From the NCBI RefSeq assembly GCF_000801105.2, contig NC_079516.1, positions 28,674,643 through 28,738,642 on the forward strand: a DNA stretch of 64,000 nucleotides. The letters run 5' to 3'. This document shows, piece after piece, positions 9,708-21,752 of this stretch (position 1 is the first letter of the stretch; every line of letters begins with the position of its first letter). The stretch is from Raphanus sativus (Eukaryota > Streptophyta > Magnoliopsida > Brassicales > Brassicaceae). The position numbers were made by a program, and so were the translations under genes. The notes under the pieces are model-generated. The model was not told the origin of the DNA and did no database searches. It was given only the letters and a program-made list of their open reading frames with translations.

Positions 9708-11920
9708 ATGGATGATTACGAATTTCCACCAAGAATCTTCGCTGCTGGCCACGAACCCAACGGAGATAGAGTCAACTCCTACCACATAGTCAAGCAGACA
9801 GAATCAATCATCGATGCTCTTACCTCCGATGAGTTTAAAATTTTCAAGAAATCATCATTTGGAAAGGTATTATCGCTAGACGAAATCCCTACCTTCTTTG
9901 GAGCTTTTGGTCATTACGTTATTGTTAGGAGATTGAAAACGAAGAAGAAATACGAGGTCTGGTTTTTGTTTGGGGGAAATCCAATCAGATTCTCGCTAAG
10001 AGAATTTGCTATCGTTACTGGTCTCAATTGCGGCAAACTCCCAATCTCACCACCACCCAAGAAAAGGAAAAACCCTCTGGAAGAGAAACTCTATTGGAAC
10101 GAGTTGTTCGGGTCCCTTAAGACATGCATGATTGAGACTGTTGTTGATATGCTGAAGACTAACAAAGTGAGAGACAGGGTTAAGAGGCTTAAGTATGCCG
10201 CTTTGGCTATTGTATCTTCTGTTCTCCTGCCATCCTCACACTTCCCGAAGATCATTCCCGAACACGTTGAGATGATTCGTGACCTAGACGAATTTATGGC
10301 CTACCCATGGGGTAGAGTTTCTTTACAAGTGCTGGTGTCTTCGTTGTTTGCCAAAGATGAAGTCGCTCTGTCTCAGGAGTCATTCGCTGTTAGGGGTTAT
10401 GTGGACGAGATACAGATGGTCATGATTGCCGCGGTACCAGCTCTGAAAGAAAGAAGTACTCCTTCCGAAACATCTAGGCTGATACGGCTAGGCATGAGGT
10501 TCCTCCCAAATATGCAGTCATTCGTGGGCACGCCAAACAAATGGATTCAGAGTGCGAGGTTCGTTAGTTGCTCTGTTTTCTTGTTAACTTTTAATATTAC
10601 AATTACCATAAACGTTTACTGCTAATAAGGAACATAATCGCAAACCAGAAAGTTCAAATGATACAGGTTAGTGTCTGCAATATCCTTGACGATCCATAGG
10701 AAGAGTGGTGTTTGCAGTGGGATTTTTCATGGAATGACGAAGATATTGACGCAATGGTTGACTTGATCCTTCGCCTTGCTGGAGAATGTTACCCCTTCAA
10801 GAACGAAATGTTCAAGGGCGGGATCCAAGCTTCTAGTATTGTGCGTACCAAACCAGAGAAGCAGAAGGAGAAAGCAAGAAAAAGGAAGAATGACAAGGAA
10901 GTACCTGCGGAGTCCAACGAAGGCGAGTCATATGATTCTCAGTTGCCAAACCATATTGCCAAGCTGGTTGGTGATCATATGGATGGGATATTAGGTAGAC
11001 TAGTGCCAATGATTAAAGAGTCTGTAGATCATCAGATCAAGGCAATCTTGGGTGGTTTCAACTTTGATGGTAAGATCTCGGCGATCCTAACATCCTTGAA
11101 CAACATGTCAGCCTTAGAGGGTATGGTCAATGCAACTTTAGTGGACAAGGTCGCCAACATGCAAAACACGGTCATCAAGTCCCTATGCGAACACATCACA
11201 AAGGCCTCTGCAAACAATCCGTCTTGTGATCCCATGATTTCCTCCACCTCTCCAAGAATCCCAAACGTGGATGTCAATCCTGACACTGCTCTCCATAGGG
11301 AGCTGGATGACTTGACGGCACGCACTCAACCGATCAGGTCAGTTTTGCAAAAATGTTATCGTGATCATAAATGTTAGATTTGATTAGTATTCACACTGAA
11401 ATGTGTTTAACATAGATATCGCCGGTGGGTGAGTTCCCGGGGACTGGTGGGCAGGACAATGCATCTCTTACGAAAGAAGCGGTTGCAATGGAAACGCAAG
11501 AGGTTAGTCATGTACACAGTTCTTAAATTGAAAGCTAGCCCTGGTGATGCGGACATCAAACCAGTAGCTGAACCGGAAGTCAACCCAACACCTTACCAAA
11601 CCAGCCAAGGCGCTAACCAGGACATATGTGCACTAAAAATGCCATATCTTTCAAACCAGGAGGGTTTTCACCATGAAACCAATTTTCATGGATTCTACAC
11701 TCAATATGGAGTCAAGCCAAATTAGAATTATCCCAAAATCTATCCGGAGCAAGAAGATATCAATTTTACAAACCGGAGGTTCTCTAGCCCATCCATTTGC
11801 GAGTACCAGGCCTTAGAAGAAATTTCAAGCTCAGACATGACGCGGCCTTCACCATATTCAATCATGAGCTTGAAGAGGGACTTATTATCTTTCCAGGAAG
11901 CCCGAAATCAAGAGAATTGG
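9708..11920 (+). pseudogene. DUF1985-domain gene, 5' part (decayed, split)
   Basis: The start ATG at 9708 gives MDDYEFPPRIFAAGH. Exon 1 (9708 to about 10558) covers a DUF1985 domain, including FGGNPIRFSLREFAIVTGLN. Later exons include about 10666-11337 (WDFSWNDEDIDAMVDLI, then a Lys-rich stretch), about 11416-11500 (EFPGTGGQDNASL) and a final open stretch to 11920. In crucifers DUF1985 proteins often also carry a C48 (Ulp1-like) peptidase domain and ride in Mutator-like elements (family knowledge). No peptidase domain is visible here. In-frame stops occur at 10697 (TAG) and 11724 (TAG), and the 10558/10666 junction does not keep frame simply. An LTR element inserted at 11920. It is therefore a pseudogene, probably from an old MULE. 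Confidence 0.75.
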
Positions 11921-13287
11921 TGATATACCATGGATTTTACCCGTTTTTAACCATGGTATACTGGTATTTTATTATATATTTTATTATATATTTAATCTGT
12001 TATCTAGCCTGTTAGGTATGTTTTCAGGTTCAGGAGCAATTCGTGAGAAAGTGATGTTTTTGAAGCATTTTGGAGTGCAAGAGATGATACACCCGAGTTG
12101 ACCATTCAAGACCAAGTCGGAAGTCAACATTGCGATTATAATCGATCGATACTCGTCCTGAGTTGTCGATCGATGTAGCTGAGAAGATCCGCGTACTAGA
12201 AGATCATAATTGATCGATACACATCCTGTATTGTCGATCGATATCAAGGACGAAATGGTTTAGCCGACTACTTCACCAAGACTTCACCAAATTACGAGAT
12301 TGCCCCTGACGACTTTTTAACCTAATGGAAATGCTTAAATATTCCTGCTAAGTGTTTTTGACGGCAAGCTTTGAACAACTTAGAGAAAAGCAAGTCTTGA
12401 GAGGCAAAGCAGAGAATGTGAGAGAGAGACTAGAGTTTTATTTGTTTTGAGAGATTGGAGAGATTTCTCATCTCCTTTTGTATTTCTACTTATTTCTATC
12501 TATGCAATTATTTCATCTATCCATTGTCATGAATTGCTTAGCTATGTCTGAGTAGTCTACTTGTTAGATCTAGGGTTTAAATAGGTTTGTGGGATTAGCC
12601 CCAAACTATAATTGCTAAGTTGTGGTACTCATCAAATGGATTGCACCCTATGCTTGTTCTAGATTAGCTAACTAGAATATAGATCACTAGGATCTTTGAT
12701 TATCTTGAATTATCCATTTGAGCTAGTTTGTCTCCTGTTGAGAAGAGCGACAGTCCTCCTTGAGACCTAGTGTTCATTATCTGCTCGCGCCTAGGCATCT
12801 CTAGAAGCCGTCGATCGATATCCCGACAGGTGAATCGATCGCCGAGCGAAAGGTGTATCGATCGATATCTCAAAAGGATGTCGATCGACTCTTTTTCTGT
12901 GTCAACATACGACAGTTGAGGCTAGAGATCTAGATTATTTAACCAGTGATACATCACTAGAGTTAAGCGGCTGAGATCTATAGTATCATGCAAGCAACTT
13001 GTTAAAGCATTGATAGAAATTATAATCTCCATTCCTGAATAAAAGCCCTATGTCTAGCACTCTTTATCACATTTAAACAACCCATCATATTGTTAGTTAG
13101 AGCAACTACCTTGCTCATTTTAGGAATTGTTATTTTTATTTCCATCATATAAACCAAATTCACCTAGGATTGATTAGTAGATTTTATTTAATTGGTTTCC
13201 TAGCTCCTCGTGATTCGATCCCTAAGTACTACAGCTGTACCTCTTATTTGAGAGAGTAAGCTCTACTGGGTAATTTGAGCACTATCA
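11921..13287 (+). repeat. 5' LTR of the first Athila-like element
   Basis: Direct repeat of 20126-21479. It contains several TCGATCGA palindromes (12140-12905) interspersed with unrelated sequence. Compared with the 3' copy it has an extra AT-rich segment near 11970. Confidence 0.92.
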
Positions 13288-13291
13288 AATT

Positions 13292-13309
13292 TGGCGCCGT
13301 TGCCGGGGA
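13292..13309 (+). promoter_or_regulatory. Primer-binding site (tRNA-Asp type)
   Basis: TGGCGCCGTTGCCGGGGA, four bases after the 5' LTR. This is the priming site characteristic of plant Athila/Tat-lineage gypsy elements. Confidence 0.9.
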
Positions 13310-13400
13310 GCTTTTATCGCCATTAGATTTAATCTTATTAATCTTAGGTTTTTCTTTTTACCCCCTTTCTGATTAAAATTTTTCTTGTCTTTTCAGGTAC

Positions 13401-15340
13401 ATGCCCAGCAGTACCAGAAGCAACATGGGAAATCAACTATTATTCTCAGAGGATCCTGCACACTTGGAACGCTCAATCCGCAAAGACCTACGCTCCGCAT
13501 CGATCGACAGAACCGCATTACCGTCGACTGATACTCACGTTCAACCGTCGACCGACACTCAGACAGCACCGTCGACTGATACCGTTCGCCGATCCACATC
13601 GTTCGATACTACTCACCGTACATCGATCAACACTACTCCGAAGCATGGTCGCGATTGTTATTCTGACGCATGGCGATAATGGAAACCTGTATGACCAAGA
13701 TGGTCATCTGCGTAATACAACATGTCAGAAGCTAGATGCACAGGCTACAGGAGAAGCTCAAACACGATCGTTGGCAGACTATAACCGTCCAGACGAGTAC
13801 TACACCAACATATCAGCTATTTGACTTCTAGAGATTCAGAAGCCGAACTTCGAGCTCAAGCCTCAGTACTACTCTCTCGTGTCTCAGATACCTTATTCTG
13901 GGCTATCACACGAGCATCCTATGGACCATCTGGAGAGGTTCGAGGATCTTATCACTGCTATTCGTATGGATGGAGTCCCTGAGGACTACCTACTCTGCAA
14001 GTTCTTCAAATACTCACAGATTGGAGAAGCTTCGCACTGGATCAAGCAGCTACCTACAGGATCACTGACATCCTGGGCCGACATCAAAAACGCCTTCCTG
14101 CGTAATTTCTTTGATGAGGCACGCGCTGAAGGCTTAAGGAGCAAAATCGCCACTTTCGCGCAAAAGCCTAGTGAGACTTTTAAAGACGCATGGATCAGAT
14201 TTAAGTTCTTCCAGCGAGACTGTCCACACCATGGATTCAATAAAGTGCAGCTGCTAAGCACTTTCTGCAGAGGTATCACCTTGAGGTATCAGATGGCTCT
14301 TGATACTGCCAGTGAGGGGAACTTCAACCACTAGGAATCCAATACATGCTGTGAGAATTATTGAGAACCTAGCCAACAGCAGCATCACTAAGAACACTGA
14401 CTCTGACAAGAAGAAATCGGTTGCAGCCATCGGAGAAGACCAGATGAATGAAGTCAGAGCCAAGATAGATGCTTTACATGCATTTCTGGGGCAGCCAGTC
14501 TACTCAGCTGAAGAAGGAGAGGCTAGAGAAGATGATACAGAGGAAGATGTGAACTACATTGGAGGTACTTGATTTCAGAGATATGGAAACCAGAGTGGAA
14601 ATATAAACTTTTTTGGCAGTGGTCAGAAGCGTAATTACAACCAGAGTTCACAGTATCAGAAACCCTTCACCAATACAAGGAACTACGGTAACTCAGCTTA
14701 CCAAAACCCACCACCACCCACCCAGGAAAGTAAGTTTGATGCCATGATTGATAGAGTTCTAGAAGGTCAGCAGAAGCTTACAGTAGACTTCAATGGGAAG
14801 ATTGATTCTGTCTTCAATAATCTGACCACAAGGATATACACCATTTGCACTCAAGTTAAGAAACTTGAGACACAGATTGTCCAGACTGAAGACTCTATCA
14901 GGAGGATTGGAACTTCTAAGGAAGTAGGGGAAGGAAATAGGAAACACCACGTGAATGCCATTATAGATGATGATTTCTGGCAAGTGGTGAAACATGAGAA
15001 GCTACAAGAAGGAGACTTTGAAGTGGAAAGTTCACTAAGTTTCGGTGGATCACAATGGTGTCGATCGACACCAACCAGTCCACATCGATCGACATTAATG
15101 ATGTCATTTCCGGATACGACTGTAGATTGCAACGCGGTTAGGATATTGACACATGCTGAATTCACGGCTTCTCATCCATACCCACCCACCCACACCTACG
15201 AAGATATCGACCGACGAGATGAGCCACTCATCGATCGACACAATGATGAGAAACATATCGATCGACCCTTTTCTCCACCTATCGATCGACACGCACCTCT
15301 CACATACCAAGTGCAACTACCATCGATAGACAGCAACTGA
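13401..15340 (+). pseudogene. Athila-type gag, frameshifted
   Basis: The N-terminal part starts at ATG 13401 (MPSSTRSNMGNQLLF) and already contains PSTDT repeats. The gag core (13879-14334) has HPMDHLERFEDLI, GEASHWIKQLPTGSLTSW and FKFFQRDCPHHGF, the signature blocks of the retrotransposon gag family. A frame change at about 14310-14340 follows, then an Asn/Gln-rich segment (about 14570-14740) and a coiled-coil-like stretch (about 14744-14920). From 15055 on, TCGATCGAC repeats appear. Stops or frame shifts at about 13680, 13822, 14332, 14570 and 15338 (TGA) inactivate it. Confidence 0.8.
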
Positions 15341-17473
15341 ATCAATGCACTCAGACCCACACCGAAACCACAAGCTAACCCTACAGAGACCACTGGTAAC
15401 CCTTCAGACACTACACCTACATCAGAGGGAACTGAAGGAAGAAGGTTAAGGAGTAGAAAGGAAAAGATTCCTAAGAACCTTAAGAGGGAAGCTAATGAAA
15501 AGGAGATTGATGGTTTCACTAAAAGAGTTATCAGAATCCCACCAGAGAAACCTTTTGAGGAGGTTTACTTCACAAGCAGATTGTGGATGTTCTTCAGAGA
15601 AACAAGGGAGACTGAAAATGACATTAGAAGAAGGTTTGACAATGTCAGAGAAGATATGAGGAAAATGATTACTTTGAAGAAGAAGAGTGATCCTGGGAAG
15701 TTTGCAATACCCTGTGTAGTACAAGGGATTGAATTTTCTCATGCACTATGTGACACTGGTTCATCAGTCAGCATCTTACCAAAGATCATGGCAGACCATC
15801 TTGGCCTGCAAGTAGAGCCTTCACCAGAGATCTTTACATTTGTGGATTACACGCAGAAAAACTCTAGAGGCTTGATCAGAGACCTGGAAGTACATATTGG
15901 TAATGCTATCGTCTCTGTGGATTTTCATGTCCTAGACATCAAGCTAAATTGGAACTCTTCCCTCTTACTTGGAAGAGCATTTATGGCTACAGTAGGAGTC
16001 ATATGTGACATTAACACCAACATGATGTGCTTGACTCTGATAGATCCAGATATCCACTACGACCCTGTCAAGCTTGGCAAACCATCAGCCAAATCAGTGG
16101 TAAAAGAAGATGATCCTGGTATCATTGCAGTTTGTCATTGTGAAGTCGAGTACGAGACAGAGTACTCGGGATCGATCGACAGCAGCTTAACTTCATCGAT
16201 CGACACCAGTAAGTCAGAGGAGATCGACAACAAACATAGATCATCGATCGACAGAGACCCACCAGATGATGAATTCGATCTACCAGATCATTGCTACCCG
16301 AATTTCGCCATCCCACTCAGCAGAAAGGTAGATGATTACTCAGTAAGGAGTTGGGCAGATAGCGGATTTCATGAGAGTTTTGCAGTAGACATAGCCACCT
16401 CTTCCCACAGTGGAGACCACGGTGAAGAACATGATACAGACTACTGGGAAGAGAGAGCTTGGGAAAATTACTTGGAGAATGACAGATTTGCAAATCGATT
16501 CCCACAATCGATCGACATCAAGCGCCCACCATCGATCGATTATCTACTTCATCCAGCAAAACGACATCGTCCATTGATCGACATAGCCAGTATCACATCG
16601 ATCGATATTAACCCGGACGACTTAAAGGACAAAATCGGAATTTCACCGATTAGGGCAACACATGGGTATAAAAGGTTGACAACTACAGAGACAAAAATTC
16701 AAAACTTTCCACCGTCTACCCAGCAGCTTCCAGCATTCAGCAACTTATCAATGGAGGACTGCAACACCATGAACAATCGATCCAACCATGCAGCTAGACA
16801 TGCACCATCGATCGCCACCACCACATCACCATCGATCGACGCCTTCAACAGAGCTCAATCTCGATTTCATGACCCTTATGATATCAGGAACGTTTCACTA
16901 ACACCTGATGAATTTGGAATTTTCAGGGACACAGATGGCTATGCAAGAGCAATGGATGGAAGAGTTCTGCACATAACCAGAGAAGACATAGCAGACATCC
17001 TCCAAGTTGCTAATGGACCAGAAAACCTGTTCACACAGCAACGTGGCCATCCAGACATCCTAGCTCACGTCCAGGACAACCACCACGTCACCCCAAGGGA
17101 GGATACAGTTCCTAAAAGTTTCGGTCAACCCAGGAGTTCACCATCGATCGACATCGTTTCATCACCATCGATCGACGGAGGATATCCCGGATCGATCGAC
17201 ATACCAAGAGTCGGGTCGCCCGACAGACGATTGGAGTTTGGACGACGTGCCTTCAATACTGATGGATCTAGGAGATTCAAATGGGAAGCAAAGGATGAAT
17301 ATGGTGTCTACAGAGATGAGTTTGGCTATGCTAGAGGAGTTGATGGTGAAATCATCCATGTTACCAAGGAGCAAATAAGGAGAATTCTGGAGAGAGCATC
17401 ACTTTTTCACAAAGGTTGCTTACGCCTTCCAGTACACACACACGCCCTTACCATGCATACAGACCACCACTAG
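15341..17473 (+). pseudogene. Retropepsin plus SID-repeat region
   Basis: Continues the gag frame after one TGA (15338). The aspartic protease lies at about 15690-16040: CDTGSSVSILPKIM carries the catalytic DTGS and LLLGRAFMATVGV the second conserved block. After the protease the frame stays open for about 480 codons of Ser/Asp-rich sequence with repeated SID units encoded by TCGATCGAC. It also holds two copies of a roughly 35-residue module (16905-17015 DEFGIFRDTDGYAR; 17291-17395 DEYGVYRDEFGYAR). No reverse transcriptase follows. The module is found in Athila-type proteins as far as I recall, with no known function. Confidence 0.75.
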
Positions 17474-18715
17474 TACCCTACAGTAGAGAGGAGATAGATG
17501 ATATGGTGACTGATGTATGGAGAGCTCAGGCACACCTTGAGGCAAACATGCACACATTGGTGGAAGACACTTTCCAGCCTTTGGATGTCAGCTACAAGGA
17601 TTTCCAGAGTGATATGGCCAAGATAAGAGTGGAGCTTGGAAACATATTAACCATGCTTGAGAAGGAAGTAACGCCACCAATATCGACCGACAGAGTACCT
17701 GTACCATCGATCGACATCGGCAAGACTACATCCAAGGACAGACCAGAATGTTCATCACCTAAGCGAGATGAATGGGAGATTGTTTATATCAATACACGGA
17801 TTGGAGACGTCTACAACCCTCTCAACAACAACGTCGATTGGTTAAGCAAGGGGATCGATCTTCTACAGAAAGAGCTAGCATCAATTCGCAAGAAGGTCAA
17901 GCTAAGAATGCTACTTTTCCATCGATCGACACACATTCTTCACCGTCGATCGACACAAGGTTCGCAGCACTGGAAGATAAGATGAAAGCATACGAGACGA
18001 AGCATGAAAATTTCAGTTCACCTATCCTGCGACACCAGGACACACTGTCACAACAGCTGAACGAGCTACAACAAGACATGAGCATAGTTCAAGATCATAT
18101 TGGTCTTCGTGCAGAAACGCAACATCAATCGACAGGCCTAGACCAATATCGATCGACATCGAGCCACCACCAGCAAAGAGAGCATGCACTACAACAGAAG
18201 TTGAAGAAATCAAACATGAGCTGTACGAGGCTATGGATGCTATGGAGAGGAGACTCAACGGGACCTGCGATACCATTGACGACACTGTTAACGAACGAGT
18301 AAACAGCCTATGCAGAACTACTCGCCAAATGAAGGGCGATATACGTGCTCTGCAATATCAAGAACAGCGCTCACCATCGATCGACACAGTTGATACTGAG
18401 TCGACCGACAGAACTCTCAGCGAAACGACCGACGCGCACCTAGTAGCATCGATCGACACCGAATCTTTGGCAGACCGAGATCAGTTAATTCATGACAAGA
18501 TCGATGCATTACAGAATGAGCTGAGGGAGTTATCAGCATACACCTACCAGACCATCGACAGGAAGGTTGGCAACATCGACTACATTGAGAATTCTGTGAG
18601 GAAAGTTCAGGATACAGTCCTCAAGGTAGATACAAAACATCTGAGATCAGATGATGCCACAAGAAGCTTCGTTGCCACATGGTTCAACAGTAGAAGACAT
18701 GAGATTGATGATTGA
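17416..18715 (+). pseudogene. Coiled-coil C-terminal region of the Athila-like protein
   Basis: Three overlapping frames (17416-17985, about 17880-18302, 18233-18715) join into one long helical, Gln/Glu/Lys-rich sequence broken by at least two frameshifts. Examples are RIRVEL-like heptads near 17620, QQLNELQQDMSIVQDHIG and DKIDALQNELRELSAYTYQ. SID units (PSIDTVDTEST, VASIDTES) are interspersed. It occupies the place where pol lies in autonomous relatives. No enzyme motif is seen. A stem-loop follows the last stop. Confidence 0.6.
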
Positions 18716-18795
18716 TGTCCGGTAATCAGCAGTTTCTGCACCCCTTGAGTCACACACCTACCACAGTCAAGCTAAATGACTATAACAAAGCGCTG

Positions 18796-18813
18796 AGTGG
18801 GAGGCAACCCACT
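18796..18813 (+). promoter_or_regulatory. Conserved stem-loop after the last ORF
   Basis: AGTGGG, loop AGGCAA, CCCACT: a perfect 6-bp stem with a 6-base loop. The same stem-loop, preceded by AAGCGCT, occurs in the minus-strand Athila at 27091-27108, just after its pol stop, although the two elements are otherwise very different. Confidence 0.7.
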
Positions 18814-19110
18814 ATTAGGTTTTCTTTATTTTTCCTTTATTTTATTATTTTTCATTTTTGCTTTTATTTTTCGGATTTATTTTGCAGTTTTTTTTTTAAG
18901 ATCCGAGTAGAATGATGATTCCGTCGACCGACATTTACCATTCATATCGCTCGACACCACACGACCATCACTAACGATCGACGTACACCACTACGAATTG
19001 ATCGACACCTTGTCGATCAGGTTTAATCATTCTAACTTGTTATATTTATTAATTATGATTTATTTTCTTTACCTCCTTACCGGCTGTGTTACACTGGGAC
19101 AGTGTAATTT

Positions 19111-19130
19111 AAGTCGGGGGGGGGGGGGAG
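19111..19130 (+). promoter_or_regulatory. G13 run, candidate internal polypurine tract
   Basis: AAGTC followed by 13 G and AGAG. It resembles the terminal tract AAGTCTGGGGGAG at 20112-20125 but lies 1 kb upstream. The G run could be an expanded internal priming tract. Confidence 0.45.
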
Positions 19131-20125
19131 AGTTTACTAATGCGTGTTTTTATTTTGGGTTTTAGTCAAATTGTTTTTCAAAATTATTTTTCGCATAAGT
19201 ATTAAATAGGAACATTGATATAGATTCGTATTTGATAATCTGACCACTCTTTTGCACCATTCTAGATTACTGATTGCAGATAATACTAAACATGCTAAAG
19301 TGGATCAACCTGTCATCTATATTCACTAGCTAAGATTGTTTGAAGGAACCAAATCTGACCTCCAACACTAATACTGACTTATTTGCTTGTCTTGGGGCTT
19401 GGAAATCACTGGATCGGAATCCTCTTACAAGTCTGGAAGGTAAAAAGTCTGTGTGTTTCTGGTTCCCTTCCTTCTCTCTCTTCAGCGTCTCAAGATCTAA
19501 GTTTATGTTATAAAAGATTGAAATGATTTCTTGAGAGGCAGAGGGGTAGGAGTGTCTCCTGCGACCCCAGTATTCTAAATCTCAAGGATGATCACTCATT
19601 GTGGAAACGAGGAATAGGTAAATTACCAAAGACCCCATTATTCGCTACACTTTGTCAAAAATGTATGAGTTACAATGCAAATGTCAATGAGATGGACTAG
19701 ATGACCTATGTGGCATCGAAACCTGTTGAAATGGAAACTAATAAGAGATTAAGAGAAGAGAGATGAGGGGAGAAAGGAATCAGAGAAGACTACCTGTGTG
19801 TTCAGATACTTGTTTGAGGTTAATCCATGTGTCCTTTGATCGATACTCCCAAGGTAAAGCCTGCACTTTTATTTTATGTTAAAAATGAGGTTAGTAGAGG
19901 AGAATGTCAGATGAGATTTGCTAAGTTGTTGACTAGATGAGGTTGGTTGCTAAGCTAGGATAAGGCATAATGAACTTCTGTGATTAGGATGTTTAGACAT
20001 GAATTGCAAACCCATAGAGTGATGACTTCAATATTTTGAATCTTTGAGTTCCTGCTGTTTTCAAACATTTTTCAAAGACTAATGTTTTTGCTTGAGGACA
20101 AGCAAAGGAGTAAGTCTGGGGGAGT
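19131..20125 (+). other. Non-coding 3' region of the Athila-like element
   Basis: About 1 kb without a usable reading frame, between the G13 run and the 3' LTR. It ends in the polypurine tract AAGTCTGGGGGAGT (20112-20125). Confidence 0.7.
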
Positions 20126-21479
20126 TGATATACCATGGATTTTACCTGTTTTTAACCATGGTATACTAGTATTTTATTATATATTTAATATGTTTTCTAG
20201 CCTGTTAGGTATGTTTTCAGGTTCAGGAGCATTTCGTGAGAAAGTGATGTTTTTGGAGCATTTTGGAGTGCAAGAGATGATACACCCGAGTTGACCATTC
20301 AAGACCAAGTCGGAAGTCAACATTGCGATTATAATCGATCAATACTCGTCCTGAGTTGTCGATCGATGTAGCTGAGAAGATCCACGTAATAGAAGATTAT
20401 AATCGATCGATACACATCCTGTGTTGTCGATCGATATCGAGGACGAAATGGTTTAGCCGACTACTTCACCAAGACTTCACCAAATTACAAGATTGCCCCT
20501 GACAAGTTTTTAGCCTAATGGAAATGCTTAAATATTCCTGCTAAGTGTTTTTGACGGCAAGATTTGAACAACTTAGAGAAAAGCAAGTCTTGAGAGGCAA
20601 AGCAGAGAGTGTGAGAGAGAGACTAGAGTTTTATTTGTTTTGAGAGATTGGAGAGATTTCTCATCTCCTTTTGTATTTCTACTTATTTCTATCTATGCAA
20701 TTCTTTCATCTATCCATTGTCATGAATTGCTTAGCTATGTCTGAGTAGTCTACTTGTTAGATCTAGGGTTTAAAAGGTTTGTGGGATTAGCCCCAAACTA
20801 TAATTGCTAAGTTGTGGTACTCATCAAATGGATTGCACCCTATGCTTGTTCTAGATTAGCTAACTAGAATATAGATCACTAGGATCTTTGATTATCTTGA
20901 CTTATCCATTTGAGCTAGCTTGTCTCCTGTTGAGAAGAGCGACAGCCCTCCTTGAGACCTAGTGCTCATTATCGGCTCGCGCCTAGGCATCTCTAGAAGC
21001 CGTCGATCGATATCCCGACAGGTGAATCGATCGCCGAGCGAAAGGTGTATCGATCGATATCTCAAAAGGATGTCGATCGACTCTTTTTCTGTGTCAACAT
21101 ACGACAGTTGAGGCCCGAGATCTAGATTATTTAACCAGTGATACATCACTAAAATTAAGCTGCTGAGATCTATAGTATCATGCAAGCAACTTGTTAAAGC
21201 ATTTATAGAAATTATAATCTCCATTCCTGAATAAAAGCCCTATGTCTAGCACTCTTTATCACATTTAAACAACCCATCATATTGTTAGTTAGAGCAACTA
21301 CCTTACTCATTTTAGGAATTTTTATTTTTATTTCCATCATATAAACCAACTTCACCTAGGATTGATTAGTAGATTTTATTTAATTGGTTCCCTAGCTCCT
21401 CGTGATTCGATCCCTAAGTACTACAGCTGTACCTCTTATTTGAGAGAGTAAGCTCTACTGGGTAACTTGAGCACTATCA
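20126..21479 (+). repeat. 3' LTR of the first Athila-like element
   Basis: Direct repeat of 11921-13287, ending ACTATCA and followed by the target duplication ATTGG. It keeps the same set of TCGATCGA sites as the 5' copy. Confidence 0.92.
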
Positions 21480-21752
21480 ATTGGTCAAGAAAATCAGAAG
21501 TTATGAGTAATTTCCCAGAACCGGCCAAACCGACGCTATCTATGGAAAGTTGCCAACCAATTCAATTCGGTTCGACCCAGAGCTATTTATGGAGACTAGG
21601 AGATCATGTTAGCCAATCAGAAGACGTTCCAGGAGTTCTTATATGCACCAGAAGCCAGAGGATCAGGCGGATCCTTGAAGAAGTTATCAAACCTACCCAG
21701 AACCATTTTTGGAAAGATTGGACAATCTTTCGGTTTGATCATTTCCAACCAA
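21480..21752 (+). pseudogene. Continuation of the split DUF1985-type gene
   Basis: Removing the element and one ATTGG copy leaves the frame open across the junction (QEARNQENW then SRKSEVMSNF) for about 90 codons until the CACTA terminus at 21753. No domain is recognised. The remainder of the gene is not found in the window. Confidence 0.5.

Larger units (their letters stand above)
11921..21479 (+). mobile_element. Athila-like Ty3/gypsy element lacking pol
   Basis: A complete LTR-to-LTR insertion with TSD ATTGG (11916-11920 and 21480-21484). It has 1.37- and 1.35-kb LTRs starting TGATATACC and ending ACTATCA, a primer-binding site TGGCGCCGTTGCCGGGGA and a terminal polypurine tract. Gag and protease are recognisable but frameshifted. 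I find no reverse transcriptase, RNase H or integrase. A long region of SID-rich and coiled-coil sequence occupies the usual pol position. The LTRs differ by scattered substitutions and a short indel, so the copy is older than the one at 22322-34152. It would need trans-acting enzymes to move. Confidence 0.9.

Noticed and set aside
13500..18460. CRISPR-like array of TCGATCGAC repeats
   Set aside because: Plant nuclear context, spacing irregular, repeat only 8-9 bp and within a retrotransposon reading frame; no cas genes.
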